NCBI GenBank assembly: GCA_021780585.1
Contig: JAJXYM010000124.1
Span: 1 to 8,195 of the forward strand
Length of the DNA stretch: 8,195 nt
Direction: 5' to 3'
Source: Deltaproteobacteria bacterium
GTDB taxonomy: Bacteria; Desulfobacterota; Binatia; Binatales; Binataceae
In this document: piece after piece, positions 1 to 6,686 of the stretch
Numbering within the stretch: the stretch's first letter is position 1
How the letters are laid out: each line of letters starts with the position of its first letter
The notes under the pieces: generated by a model
Database searches by the model: none
Told to the model about the DNA's origin: nothing
What the model saw: the letters and a program-made list of their open reading frames with translations, nothing else
Position numbers and translations under genes: made by a program

Positions 1-2962
1 TGAAGATATGGCGATGGTCGAAGGCGGCGATCAGCTTGACGTTATCCGATCGTAGCAGACCGTTGCCAAAAACGTCGCCGGACATGTCGCCGATCCCGAC
101 GATCGTGATCGGCGCTCCGTGCCGCGGGTCGCGCCCGAGCTCGCGCAGATGGCGCCGGGCGGATTCCCACGCGCCACGGGCCGTGATGCCCATCCGCTTG
201 TGGTCGTAGCCATGCTCGCCGCCCGAGGCGAAGGCGTCGCCGAGCCAGAAGCCGCGTTGATCGGCGATTCCGTTGGCGATATCGGAATAGCTCGCCGTGC
301 CCTTGTCCGCCGCGACGACCAGATACGGGCCGTCGCTGTCGTAAACCCTCACGCGCGGCGGCGGCACGGTCTTGCCGTCGACCACGTTGTCGGTCAAATC
401 GAGCATCGCGCCGATCAGCGTGCGGTAGGCGGCGACCGCGTCTTCGCGGCCGGGCGGACGGCCGGCGCGCGGCTTGACCACGAAGCCGCCCTTCGCGCCG
501 ACCGGAACGATGATCACGTTCTTGACCGTCTGCGTCTTCATCAGGTCGAGGATTTCGGTGCGATAGTCGTCCGGACGATCGCTGTGGCGGATGCCGCCGC
601 GCGCGATTTTGCCGTCCCGCAGATGGCATCCCTCCATGCATGGACCGCAGACGTGAATTTCGTACAGCGGCGGCGAATCGGGCAGATGCGGAATCCGCGC
701 GCTCTCGAACTTGAGGGCGAGATGCGGTTCGACGCCGGCCGGATCGCGAAAGAAGTTGGTGCGCACGGTCGCTTCGGCCATCGCGAGCAGCGTGCGGGCG
801 AAGCGATCGTCGGCGATATTCTCGATCGCCGCGCATTGTTCGAGATAGGCCGCGCGCAGCGCCGCGAGTACGTCGTCGCGCGGTTCGCGATCGGGATCGA
901 AGCGCGCCTTGAACCAATCCGCCAACAGCCGCGCGAGTCGCGGATAGAGCAGCAGGGGGCGATTGGCGGAGAGGCGCGCCGGCGTCAGCTTCATCTGGAA
1001 GGCGGCGGCCAGATAGGCGCGCATCAGGGCGACCTCGCGCCATTCGAGGCCGGCGGTGAGCGTCAGCTCGTTGAGCGCGTCGTCGGCCGCGCGGCCGGCG
1101 CGCATCGCGTCGAGGGCGGCGGCCAGCAGGGCCGCGCCGGGCATCGCGTCAAGCGCTTCGCCGCGGGTCGCGGTGATGCGGAACGATTGGACATGGACGG
1201 AGCGGCGCTCGCCATCGACGACGGGCGCGAGATCGTGCGCGGCTTCGCTGAGCACGGAGACGCCGAAGTTCTGCAGCGTCGGCACCAGCTCGGAGAGGAT
1301 CGGCGCCTCGCCCAGCTCGTACATCCGCAATTCGCTGACTTTGCCGGAGGCGCCCGGCGCCGGCGTATGGATCTCGACGGCGGCCGCGCCGCCCGCCAGC
1401 ATCGCCTCGAAATGATCGATATCGCGAACCGCGGTTTCGACCGCCGTGCTCGAGCGAAAGGGGACGCTGAAGGCCGCCGTCCAGCGCGCGGCCAGTTCCG
1501 CTCCGCGCGCCGGGCCATGGCGTTCGATCAGGCGGTCGCGCAGCGTGTCCCGCCAGGTGCGCGCGAGCCGCACCACGTCGGACTCCATCGCGGCCACCGT
1601 CGCGGGCGCCGGACGCGGCGCGGCGAAAGAGAAATGCAGGCGCGCGGTGTAGCCCTCGCCGAGCGCCAGATAGTAGTAGATCAGCTTGCCGCCCAGCCGC
1701 GCCGCCAGCGCCTCCTGAATGGCGACCCGCACCTCGGCCGAAAAATGCTCGCGCGGCAAAATCACCAGCACAATCACGTTGCCGCGCACGGAATCCGTAT
1801 GCAGGCTCAGGCGGATGTCGCCTTCGGTCTTGGCCTCGAGCACCATCCGCAATTGCGAACGCAATTCGGCGATACGCGCGCGAAACAGCTCCTCCTTGGG
1901 AAAACTGTTGAAGACCGCGACGAGCGCCTTGTAGTCGTGGGTGCCGGGCTCGAGGCGCTCGCCTTCGAGCAGCTCTTCGAGCTTGGCGCGCAGGACCGGT
2001 ACGTGCTGCGCCTCTTCGGCGTAAGCGCGCGAAGTGAACAGGCCGATAAAGCGATCGAAGCCGACGGTTTCGCCGTGCGGTCCGGCGCGGCGAATCGTCA
2101 CGTCGTCGAGCGGAGCGCGGCGATGGACGATCGATTCCGCGCGCGCCTTGCTGACGATCAGCGGCGGCCCGTCGAACAGCAGCGTGCGATGGTCCTCGTC
2201 CATCGCCGCGAGCCGGACCGGGCGGGCGTAGCGCGATCGGGTCTCGTCGCGCATGACGCCGAGGCTCGCGCCCGGATCGATCGCGAGCGCCGGCTTGCCA
2301 TCGTCGCTGACAATCCGGTAGCGCCGATAGCCGAGAAAGATGAAGGCGTCCTGGGCGAGCCAGCGCAGGAACTCGCGAATTTCAACGAAACTGCGCAGCG
2401 CCGCGGTCTCGTCGCAGATTTCGCGCGCCCGCGCGGTCATCGGGTCGAAGTCGTCGGTGGCGGCGCGCACCTCGTTCAGAACTTCGCGCAGGTCGCGTGC
2501 GAGTTCGGCGACCACGAGATTGGGCGCGCGCACTTCCGTGCGGGTGTACGATTCGACGCGCTCGCCGGCCGCGGCCCGCTCGAACGAAACGATCGCGCCG
2601 GCGGCGTCGCGCGCGACGTTGAACCGCGGATGCAGCATCAGGCGCACCGCGCTTTCGCGCTTGCGGAAATATTCGAGGATGCTGTCGACGATGAACGGCC
2701 GATCGTCCATCGCGGTCTCCACCACGACCACGCCAGCCGTCTCCGCGCTCGGCGTGACGCGCACGGCGGCGGGATCGCTGCGGGCGGCGAAGAACTCCCA
2801 TCCACCCGCCGCGATCGCGCGCCGGCGATGCTCCGGATAGCTTTCGGCGGCGTCGGCGGGAAGCCGCGCGAACAGTCGCTCCGCAAAAATTTCGATCCGC
2901 CGCGCCGCTTCGTCGGGCGCGCCTGGAAGGTCCTGTCGCTCTGCTTCGATAGCCAAAGGCAT
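1..2962 (-). CDS. gdhB: NAD-specific glutamate dehydrogenase, large (about 180 kDa) type, 3'-truncated by window edge
   Basis: Oxidatively deaminates glutamate to 2-oxoglutarate and ammonium with NAD+, feeding amino-acid carbon into the TCA cycle; cytoplasmic. I read the frame by eye from ATG at 2962 to the left edge without a stop: 987 codons, against roughly 1,600 residues for the family, so the C-terminal third or more is missing. Hallmarks in order: MDDRPFIVDS (residues 85-94) in the N-terminal regulatory region; ARGGIRHSDR from residue 787; VPVGAKGGF (819-827) with the conserved lysine 824; SGGEHGYDHKRMGITARG from residue 913; GIGDMSGDVFGNG (956-968); and FDHRHIF at the very edge. These are characteristic of the bacterial large NAD-GDH family (Bac_GDH). 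The start is preceded directly by AGGTGAGA, a rather close ribosome site; an in-frame stop lies upstream at 3020-3022. Transcribed divergently from the rRNA methyltransferase. The symbol follows Pseudomonas usage (gdhZ in Caulobacter). Confidence 0.96.
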   Translation of the reverse strand, partial: MPLAIEAERQDLPGAPDEAARRIEIFAERLFARLPADAAESYPEHRRRAIAAGGWEFFAARSDPAAVRVTPSAETAGVVVVETAMDDRPFIVDSILEYFRKRESAVRLMLHPRFNVARDAAGAIVSFERAAAGERVESYTRTEVRAPNLVVAELARDLREVLNEVRAATDDFDPMTARAREICDETAALRSFVEIREFLRWLAQDAFIFLGYRRYRIVSDDGKPALAIDPGASLGVMRDETRSRYARPVRLAAMDEDHRTLLFDGPPLIVSKARAESIVHRRAPLDDVTIRRAGPHGETVGFDRFIGLFTSRAYAEEAQHVPVLRAKLEELLEGERLEPGTHDYKALVAVFNSFPKEELFRARIAELRSQLRMVLEAKTEGDIRLSLHTDSVRGNVIVLVILPREHFSAEVRVAIQEALAARLGGKLIYYYLALGEGYTARLHFSFAAPRPAPATVAAMESDVVRLARTWRDTLRDRLIERHGPARGAELAARWTAAFSVPFRSSTAVETAVRDIDHFEAMLAGGAAAVEIHTPAPGASGKVSELRMYELGEAPILSELVPTLQNFGVSVLSEAAHDLAPVVDGERRSVHVQSFRITATRGEALDAMPGAALLAAALDAMRAGRAADDALNELTLTAGLEWREVALMRAYLAAAFQMKLTPARLSANRPLLLYPRLARLLADWFKARFDPDREPRDDVLAALRAAYLEQCAAIENIADDRFARTLLAMAEATVRTNFFRDPAGVEPHLALKFESARIPHLPDSPPLYEIHVCGPCMEGCHLRDGKIARGGIRHSDRPDDYRTEILDLMKTQTVKNVIIVPVGAKGGFVVKPRAGRPPGREDAVAAYRTLIGAMLDLTDNVVDGKTVPPPRVRVYDSDGPYLVVAADKGTASYSDIANGIADQRGFWLGDAFASGGEHGYDHKRMGITARGAWESARRHLRELGRDPRHGAPITIVGIGDMSGDVFGNGLLRSDNVKLIAAFDHRHIF

Positions 2963-3018
2963 TCTCACCTGAAGGCGGGATTCAATCCGGTCGCGGCGAC
3001 CGCCCGCCGCTCTCGGGG

Positions 3019-3024
3019 ATTATA
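3019..3024 (-). promoter_or_regulatory. Candidate -10 box for the glutamate dehydrogenase gene
   Basis: The minus strand reads TATAAT here, 57 bp before the dehydrogenase ATG, inside a short AT-rich island in otherwise GC-rich DNA. The expected -35 position (about 3042-3047) has no TTGACA-like hexamer and instead lies in the middle of an inverted repeat, so an activator or an alternative sigma factor may be involved. The island is nearly palindromic, so a plus-strand TATAAT also occurs at 3021-3026. Confidence 0.35.
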
Positions 3025-3035
3025 ATTCTCCACCG

Positions 3036-3053
3036 GCCGATCCCGCTATCGGC
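3036..3053. repeat. Inverted repeat GCCGAT-N6-ATCGGC in the divergent promoter region
   Basis: Perfect 6-bp arms (3036-3041 and 3048-3053) flank the spacer CCCGCT. It sits over the expected -35 zone of the minus-strand dehydrogenase promoter, an operator-like place. Short inverted repeats are common by chance in GC-rich DNA, so a regulatory role is inference. Confidence 0.35.
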
Positions 3054-3076
3054 GCGACGCGCGCATCGGTCGCGCC
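3051..3076. repeat. Inverted repeat GGCGCGAC-N10-GTCGCGCC upstream of the methyltransferase -10 box
   Basis: Perfect 8-bp arms (3051-3058 and 3069-3076) with a 10-bp spacer. Two further pairs, 3048-3049 with 3078-3079, match outside one mismatch. It shares three bases with the neighbouring inverted repeat and ends 7 bp before the plus-strand TATAAT, covering the -35/spacer zone. An operator for a dimeric regulator is possible but unproven. Confidence 0.4.
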
Positions 3077-3083
3077 AATCGTC

Positions 3084-3089
3084 TATAAT
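3084..3089 (+). promoter_or_regulatory. Candidate -10 box (TATAAT) for the rRNA methyltransferase transcript
   Basis: A perfect TATAAT in GC-rich surroundings. No good -35 hexamer is visible 16-18 bp upstream. If used, transcription would begin near 3096, giving a leader of about 70 nt to the ATG at 3166. That would exclude the upstream in-frame ATG at 3088, which overlaps this box. Confidence 0.45.
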
Positions 3090-3165
3090 GTTTGGTTCGC
3101 CGCGCCGCCGATCGAGCGCGCGGAATCGACTTCGAGGCCGCGCCGACGCGCGCTTTGCGACCCTG

Positions 3166-4416
3166 ATGCCGCTAGTTGAAATCGACTCGATGACCTTCGG
3201 CCCGTATGGAATTGGCCGTCTCGACGGCAAGGCCGTGATGGTTCCGAACGCGGTCGCGGGCGATTTGGCCGAGATCGCGATCGCGAGCGAGCGCGGCACG
3301 CACGCGATCGGCGGGATCGAGCGAATCGTGCGCCCGTCGCCGAGCCGGCGTCCGGCGCCATGCCCGTTTCTCCCACGATGCGGCGGATGCGATTGGCAGC
3401 AAATCGAATACCCCGCGCAAGTCGCCTTCAAGGGCGAGCTGCTGGCCGGGGCGTTCCGCCGCGCGCTCGGCGTCGCGCTCGATCCGCGCGGATTGATCGA
3501 GCCGGCTCCGGAGGAATTCGGCTACCGCTCGCGCACGCGCTTCAAGGTCGGAGCCGGCGGCGCGGTCGGCTTTCACGCGGGGGCGAGCCATGCGCTGGTG
3601 GAAGTCGATCGCTGTCTGGTCGCGGCCGGAAACGGCGCCGCGCCGGTCGCGCTCGCGACGGCGCTGGGAGCGCGATGCGCTGAGATCGAAACGGTCGCCG
3701 ACGGCGATCGAACCATCCTGATCGCGAGCCTGAAGCGCGCGCCGCAAGCCGCCGATCGGGCGCGAGCCCGCGCGATTATCGCGCGCGATCAGTCGATTCG
3801 CGGAATCGTGCTGAGCGGTGGCGGCCGGCGCGAGATCGTCGGCGAGGCGCGGCTGAGTCTCGAAGTCGAGCCCGGCTGCGCGATCGAAATCGACGCCGAT
3901 CTGTTCAGCCAGATCAATCGCGGGCAAAACCGCAAGCTGGTCGCGGCGGTGATGGCGCTCGGCGGGTTCGACGCGCGGATCAAGTTGCTGGATCTTTATT
4001 GCGGCGGCGGCAATTTCAGTATTCCGGCCGCGCGGCGCGGAGCCGCGGTGGTCGGCGTCGACGCCGACGCGCTGGCGATCGCGGCGGCCTCGGCGAACGC
4101 CGTCAGGATGGGCCTTGGCGGGGCGCGGTTTATCGCGATGAAGGCGGAAGAGACCGCGCGCTTTCTGGCGCGCGCCGGGTATCGCCCCGATGTCGCGATT
4201 CTGGATCCGCCGCGCGCGGGCGCGGCCGAATTGATCGAGCCGGTCGCGCGGCTGCGGCCCGCCGCGATCATTTATGTGGCCTGCGACGTCGCGACGATGG
4301 TGCGCGACCTCGCCGCCCTGGCCGCACATCGCTATGAAATTCGCCATGTGCGCGGCTTCGATTTCTTTCCCAACACGCATCATCTGGAGGTCGTCGCCCA
4401 CGCGCTATTGACTTAG
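3166..4416 (+). CDS. rlmD: 23S rRNA (uracil-5-)-methyltransferase, RlmD/RumA type with TRAM domain and 4Fe-4S site
   Basis: SAM-dependent formation of 5-methyluridine in RNA; RlmD of E. coli modifies 23S U1939. With the ATG at 3166 it is 416 residues, normal for the family. A TRAM-like RNA-binding domain occupies about residues 1-55. The iron-sulfur cysteines are C66-x5-C72-x2-C75, with C150 (DRCLVA) as the likely fourth ligand. SAM motif I is DLYCGGGNF from residue 276, and DPPRAG starts at 347. The catalytic nucleophile is C373 (YVACDVATM, where E. coli RumA has a VSCNPAT-type motif), and FPNTHHLE ends in the likely general base E408. TRAM plus the Fe-S site favours RlmD over TrmA or RlmC, though exact target bases cannot be read from sequence. 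A longer reading from ATG 3088 adds 26 arginine-rich residues, but that ATG overlaps the TATAAT box; no clear ribosome site precedes 3166. Possibly cotranscribed with the small gene downstream. Confidence 0.9.
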   Translation: MPLVEIDSMTFGPYGIGRLDGKAVMVPNAVAGDLAEIAIASERGTHAIGGIERIVRPSPSRRPAPCPFLPRCGGCDWQQIEYPAQVAFKGELLAGAFRRALGVALDPRGLIEPAPEEFGYRSRTRFKVGAGGAVGFHAGASHALVEVDRCLVAAGNGAAPVALATALGARCAEIETVADGDRTILIASLKRAPQAADRARARAIIARDQSIRGIVLSGGGRREIVGEARLSLEVEPGCAIEIDADLFSQINRGQNRKLVAAVMALGGFDARIKLLDLYCGGGNFSIPAARRGAAVVGVDADALAIAAASANAVRMGLGGARFIAMKAEETARFLARAGYRPDVAILDPPRAGAAELIEPVARLRPAAIIYVACDVATMVRDLAALAAHRYEIRHVRGFDFFPNTHHLEVVAHALLT

Positions 4417-4437
4417 GCCGACGGCGGTCTTTAATCT
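4408..4437 (+). promoter_or_regulatory. Sigma70-like promoter candidate TTGACT-N18-TAATCT
   Basis: TTGACT (4408-4413, five of six to the -35 consensus) is followed 18 bp later by TAATCT (4432-4437), which keeps the most conserved -10 positions T1, A2 and T6. It overlaps the stop codon of the methyltransferase gene and lies about 50 bp before the ATG at 4489, so it could drive the small unknown gene and the secreted-protein gene separately. Confidence 0.4.
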
Positions 4438-4488
4438 AAGCAAGGGTGGTTCCGCAACGCCTTCCCGCCAGGGGTGTTTACCGAAGCG

Positions 4489-4734
4489 ATGCCGAAGCAG
4501 GATAAATTAGCGCGTCCCAAGATCACGATCATCCCGGGCCGTGGCGTTGCCCAGACCATCAATTATCTACTTGAGGATCGGGACGATCTGGAGTGGATTA
4601 TCGCTGTCGGCCGGACCAAGAACGGCGAGTTGTTTTTCTATGACACCGGTGGCGATATCGTCGAGGACCTCGGCACGCTCGAATATCTCAAGGCGCGGAT
4701 CATCCGCGCCCACTTCGGCGACGAATACGAGTAA
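4489..4734 (+). CDS. Small protein of unknown function (81 aa)
   Basis: I do not recognise a named family. The ATG at 4489 gives 81 residues starting MPKQDKLARPK. A GTG at 4474 in the same frame would add five, and a G-rich stretch at 4470-4474 could serve as a distant ribosome site for the ATG. There is no signal peptide or membrane segment, so it is probably cytoplasmic. Apparent pattern: a short strand (KITIIPG), a helix (AQTINYLLED), two strands (EWIIAVGRTK, GELFFYDTGG), then a helix (LGTLEYLKARII) and an acidic tail. This strand-strand-helix ending loosely resembles small uncharacterised proteins I associate with phages and proteobacteria; that is impression, not a match. Codon use looks less GC-biased than its neighbours. 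A promoter candidate lies upstream, and a hairpin spans its stop codon, 27 bp before the secreted-protein gene, so the two may be cotranscribed. Confidence 0.7.
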   Translation: MPKQDKLARPKITIIPGRGVAQTINYLLEDRDDLEWIIAVGRTKNGELFFYDTGGDIVEDLGTLEYLKARIIRAHFGDEYE

Positions 4735-4752
4735 GCCGCCGCTTACGGTTCG
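4728..4752 (+). other. Intercistronic hairpin over the stop codon of the small gene
   Basis: GTAAGC (4731-4736), loop CGCC, GCTTAC (4741-4746) forms a perfect 6-bp stem. CGA (4728-4730) and TCG (4750-4752) can extend it across a 3-nt bulge. It contains the TAA stop and ends 9 nt before the next gene's ATG. No run of T follows, so it is a poor intrinsic terminator. It could partly attenuate, stabilise the upstream message or affect the next start. Confidence 0.4.
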
Positions 4753-4761
4753 TTCCCGGCG

Positions 4762-5490
4762 ATGGAGCCATCGCCGACTCGCCTGATCGAATTCACCTTG
4801 ACCCGCGTCCTGATGGCCGCGACGGCCGGATTGGCCGCGCTCCTGTTCGCGGGCGCGATCGCGCGCGCCCAGGCGGTACGGATATTGCCGTCGCAGCAGA
4901 AACCGATCGCGCCGACGACGCCGCAGGCGCCGGCCGCGCAAATGCCGCATCCGGAGCTTTCGCCGGCTCCGCTTAATCCGGGCAATTTCGGATCGAACAC
5001 CCGCGAAATTCCGCTGCCCGAGGTGTTTCGCGGATGCTGGTTCGGACAGGTGCCCGCGGTCGACTCGATGCGTCCGCTGAGTCCCGACGCCGGCCATATC
5101 CACTGGCTCACCAAGACGTACACGTTATGCTACCGGCAGGTCGGCTATGCCGGACGCTGGCAGTTGACTTTCGCCGAGGGTTCGGTGGCCAACCATGCGA
5201 TCGTCAGCGACGAACGGCAGGTGATGCGGGTGAAGTCGGTGGCCGGACCGGACCGCGCGGAGCTGCTGTCCTATTTGCATTTCCGCGCGCCGCAGGTGAA
5301 TCCGTTCGGGATGCCGACGGGGGTGGTCAACACGCTCGATGAATTGACCCATCTGCATTGCGCGGTCGCGCCCGATCGAACCGCGATGGACGTGGCGGCG
5401 GACGTGTTCGTCGAAAACGACGGCAAGCCGTGGGTCGAGATGACGTGGCGCGCGCGCTTCATCCGAATCGGCGATCGGCCCGGCGGATAA
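4762..5490 (+). CDS. Secreted protein of unknown function with N-terminal signal peptide (242 aa)
   Basis: No family recognised. The N-terminus has basic residues, a hydrophobic stretch (about residues 17-34, VLMAATAGLAALLFAGAI) and then ARAQA, a plausible signal peptidase I site near residue 38, so export across the inner membrane is likely. Residues 40-80 are rich in proline, alanine and glutamine, like a flexible linker. The rest (about 85-242) reads as a mixed, probably beta-rich domain with three cysteines (C92 in RGCWFG, C123 in TLCYRQ, C200 in HLHCAV), one of which must be unpaired in a monomer. The signal cysteine of a lipoprotein is absent. ATG 4762 has no obvious ribosome site; the ATG at 4813 would leave a shorter signal peptide. 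It follows the small unknown gene by 27 bp and ends 12 bp from the convergent Rieske gene. Confidence 0.75.
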   Translation: MEPSPTRLIEFTLTRVLMAATAGLAALLFAGAIARAQAVRILPSQQKPIAPTTPQAPAAQMPHPELSPAPLNPGNFGSNTREIPLPEVFRGCWFGQVPAVDSMRPLSPDAGHIHWLTKTYTLCYRQVGYAGRWQLTFAEGSVANHAIVSDERQVMRVKSVAGPDRAELLSYLHFRAPQVNPFGMPTGVVNTLDELTHLHCAVAPDRTAMDVAADVFVENDGKPWVEMTWRARFIRIGDRPGG

Positions 5491-5502
5491 GCGCGCGATC
5501 GG

Positions 5503-5946
5503 TCAGTCCTCGAATTCGCTTTCCGGCGGACGCGCGTAGAGGCGGCCGTCCTCGATTTCCAAAGGCACCCGATAGAGCGCTTTGCCGCAAGTTTCCGGCG
5601 GCCCGGCGATACACTCGCCGCTGGCGGGTTCGTAATAGGCGTTGTGCGTCTGGCACATCAGATAACGTCCGCGTTCGGCGAAGAACTGGTTGTCGACCCA
5701 ATCCATCGCCATCGGCACATGGCGGCATCGATTGACGTACGCATGGAAACGCCCGCGAAAATTTATGACGAAGCATTCCTCGTCGGCTCCGCGCACGGGC
5801 ATCAGGAATTTCATCGATTCGCCCGGCTTGAGGTCCGCCGTATGACCGACGAGATAGCGGACGCCGGCGTCGCGACGGCCGCTTGCGCCGCCGCGCGGGG
5901 CGCGCCCCCGTCTCAGCGCGGCGCCGCGATCCGATTTCTCAGACAT
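5503..5946 (-). CDS. Rieske [2Fe-2S] ferredoxin-like protein (147 aa)
   Basis: Small single-domain Rieske protein. The cluster ligands are C74-x-H76 (NRCRHVP) and C98-x2-H101 (MCQTHNAYYEPASGEC), followed by a glycine/proline-rich loop (GPPE) and a terminal EIEDGRLYA strand, the usual Rieske fold order. There is no signal peptide, membrane anchor or oxygenase catalytic domain, so it fits a soluble electron carrier or an accessory Rieske subunit rather than a cytochrome bc1 subunit. The ATG at 5946 lies inside the end of the upstream fumarylacetoacetase-like gene (34-bp overlap) and is preceded by GAGAAG, suggesting translational coupling. Residues about 7-30 are rich in arginine, glycine and alanine, and the recognisable domain begins near residue 30, but no usable start lies closer. 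The redox partner cannot be told from sequence. Confidence 0.88.
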   Translation of the reverse strand: MSEKSDRGAALRRGRAPRGGASGRRDAGVRYLVGHTADLKPGESMKFLMPVRGADEECFVINFRGRFHAYVNRCRHVPMAMDWVDNQFFAERGRYLMCQTHNAYYEPASGECIAGPPETCGKALYRVPLEIEDGRLYARPPESEFED

Positions 5947-6674
5947 CCGATCTTCTCGATTTCAACTTCCACCACGTCGCCGACCAGCATCGGACCGACG
6001 CCCGCCGGCGTGCCGGTCGAAATCACGTCGCCCGGCAGCAGCGTCATCACGTGCGAAATAAAGCTCACGAGATAATCGCAACTGAATATCAGATGCGAGG
6101 TGCGGCTCTTCTGGCGCACGGCGCCGTTGACCCGGGTCTCCAGCGCGAGGTCCGAGGGATCGAGGTCGGTGACGATCCACGGTCCGAGCGGGGCGAAAGT
6201 GTCGAAGCCCTTGCCGCGCGTGAACTGGACGTCGCGGCGCTGCAGATCGCGGGCGGTCACGTCGTTGGCGCAGGTATATCCCAGCACGTACCGGCGCGCC
6301 TCGGCTTCGCTGACCTGGCGCGCCGTGCGTCCAATCACGATCGCGAGTTCGCCCTCGTGATGGAGATTCGCGGTCTGCGGCGGATAGATGATTTCGTCCC
6401 CGGGCCCGATTACGGCCGTGGACGGCTTGATGAACAGCATCGGCTCTTGCGGCAACTCGCGCTTCCCCTCGGCGGCGTGATCGGCGTAGTTCAATCCGAT
6501 CGCGACGATTTTGCCGGGCGCGGCCGGGGCCAGCAGCCGCGTCGCGCCGAGCGCGACCGCCGCGTCGCCCGACGGCTTGAGCGCGTCGATCGTCCCCTCG
6601 AGCGGCGTAATTCGATCGCCCTCGAGCGAACCGAAACGCGCCGTACCCCGATCGTCAAAGCGCACGATTTTCAT
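5913..6674 (-). CDS. Fumarylacetoacetate hydrolase (FAH) family protein (253 aa)
   Basis: Metal-dependent enzyme of the FAH superfamily, whose members hydrolyse, isomerise or decarboxylate 2,4-diketo or 2-oxo acids in aromatic and central carbon catabolism (acylpyruvase, oxaloacetate decarboxylase, 2-hydroxyhepta-2,4-diene-1,7-dioate isomerase and others). Visible hallmarks: GLNYADHAAE from residue 60; FIKPSTAVIGPGD from 81; HHEGELAIVIG from 105 with metal ligands E107 and E109; YTCANDVTARDLQ from 133 with the third ligand D138; KGFDTFAPLGPWIV (155-168); and the C-terminal DVISTGTPAGVGPM (216-229). The length matches the short single-domain type. The ATG at 6674 (MKIVRFDD) is 7 nt after a GGGAG ribosome site; a longer in-frame extension upstream runs antisense to the MEMO gene and is not real. 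Cotranscribed with, and overlapping, the Rieske gene. Exact substrate unknown. Confidence 0.93.
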   Translation of the reverse strand: MKIVRFDDRGTARFGSLEGDRITPLEGTIDALKPSGDAAVALGATRLLAPAAPGKIVAIGLNYADHAAEGKRELPQEPMLFIKPSTAVIGPGDEIIYPPQTANLHHEGELAIVIGRTARQVSEAEARRYVLGYTCANDVTARDLQRRDVQFTRGKGFDTFAPLGPWIVTDLDPSDLALETRVNGAVRQKSRTSHLIFSCDYLVSFISHVMTLLPGDVISTGTPAGVGPMLVGDVVEVEIEKIGCLRNRIAAPR

Positions 6675-6686
6675 CCGTCGTCTCCC

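Noticed and set aside
119..3025. A 968-codon plus-strand open frame opposite the glutamate dehydrogenase
   Set aside because: It is the exact codon-aligned antisense of a gene with unmistakable NAD-GDH motifs. Its protein is a low-complexity Arg/Gly/Ala/His-rich shadow with no domain; GC-rich codon use simply leaves few antisense stops.
3172..4401. A 409-codon minus-strand frame opposite the rRNA methyltransferase
   Set aside because: Antisense shadow: the plus strand carries all RlmD motifs, and the minus frame is rich in Arg, Asp and His with no domain signal.
5461..5520. A terminator between the convergent secreted-protein and Rieske genes
   Set aside because: The 12-bp gap and flanks contain repeated GATCGG but no stable stem with a T-run.
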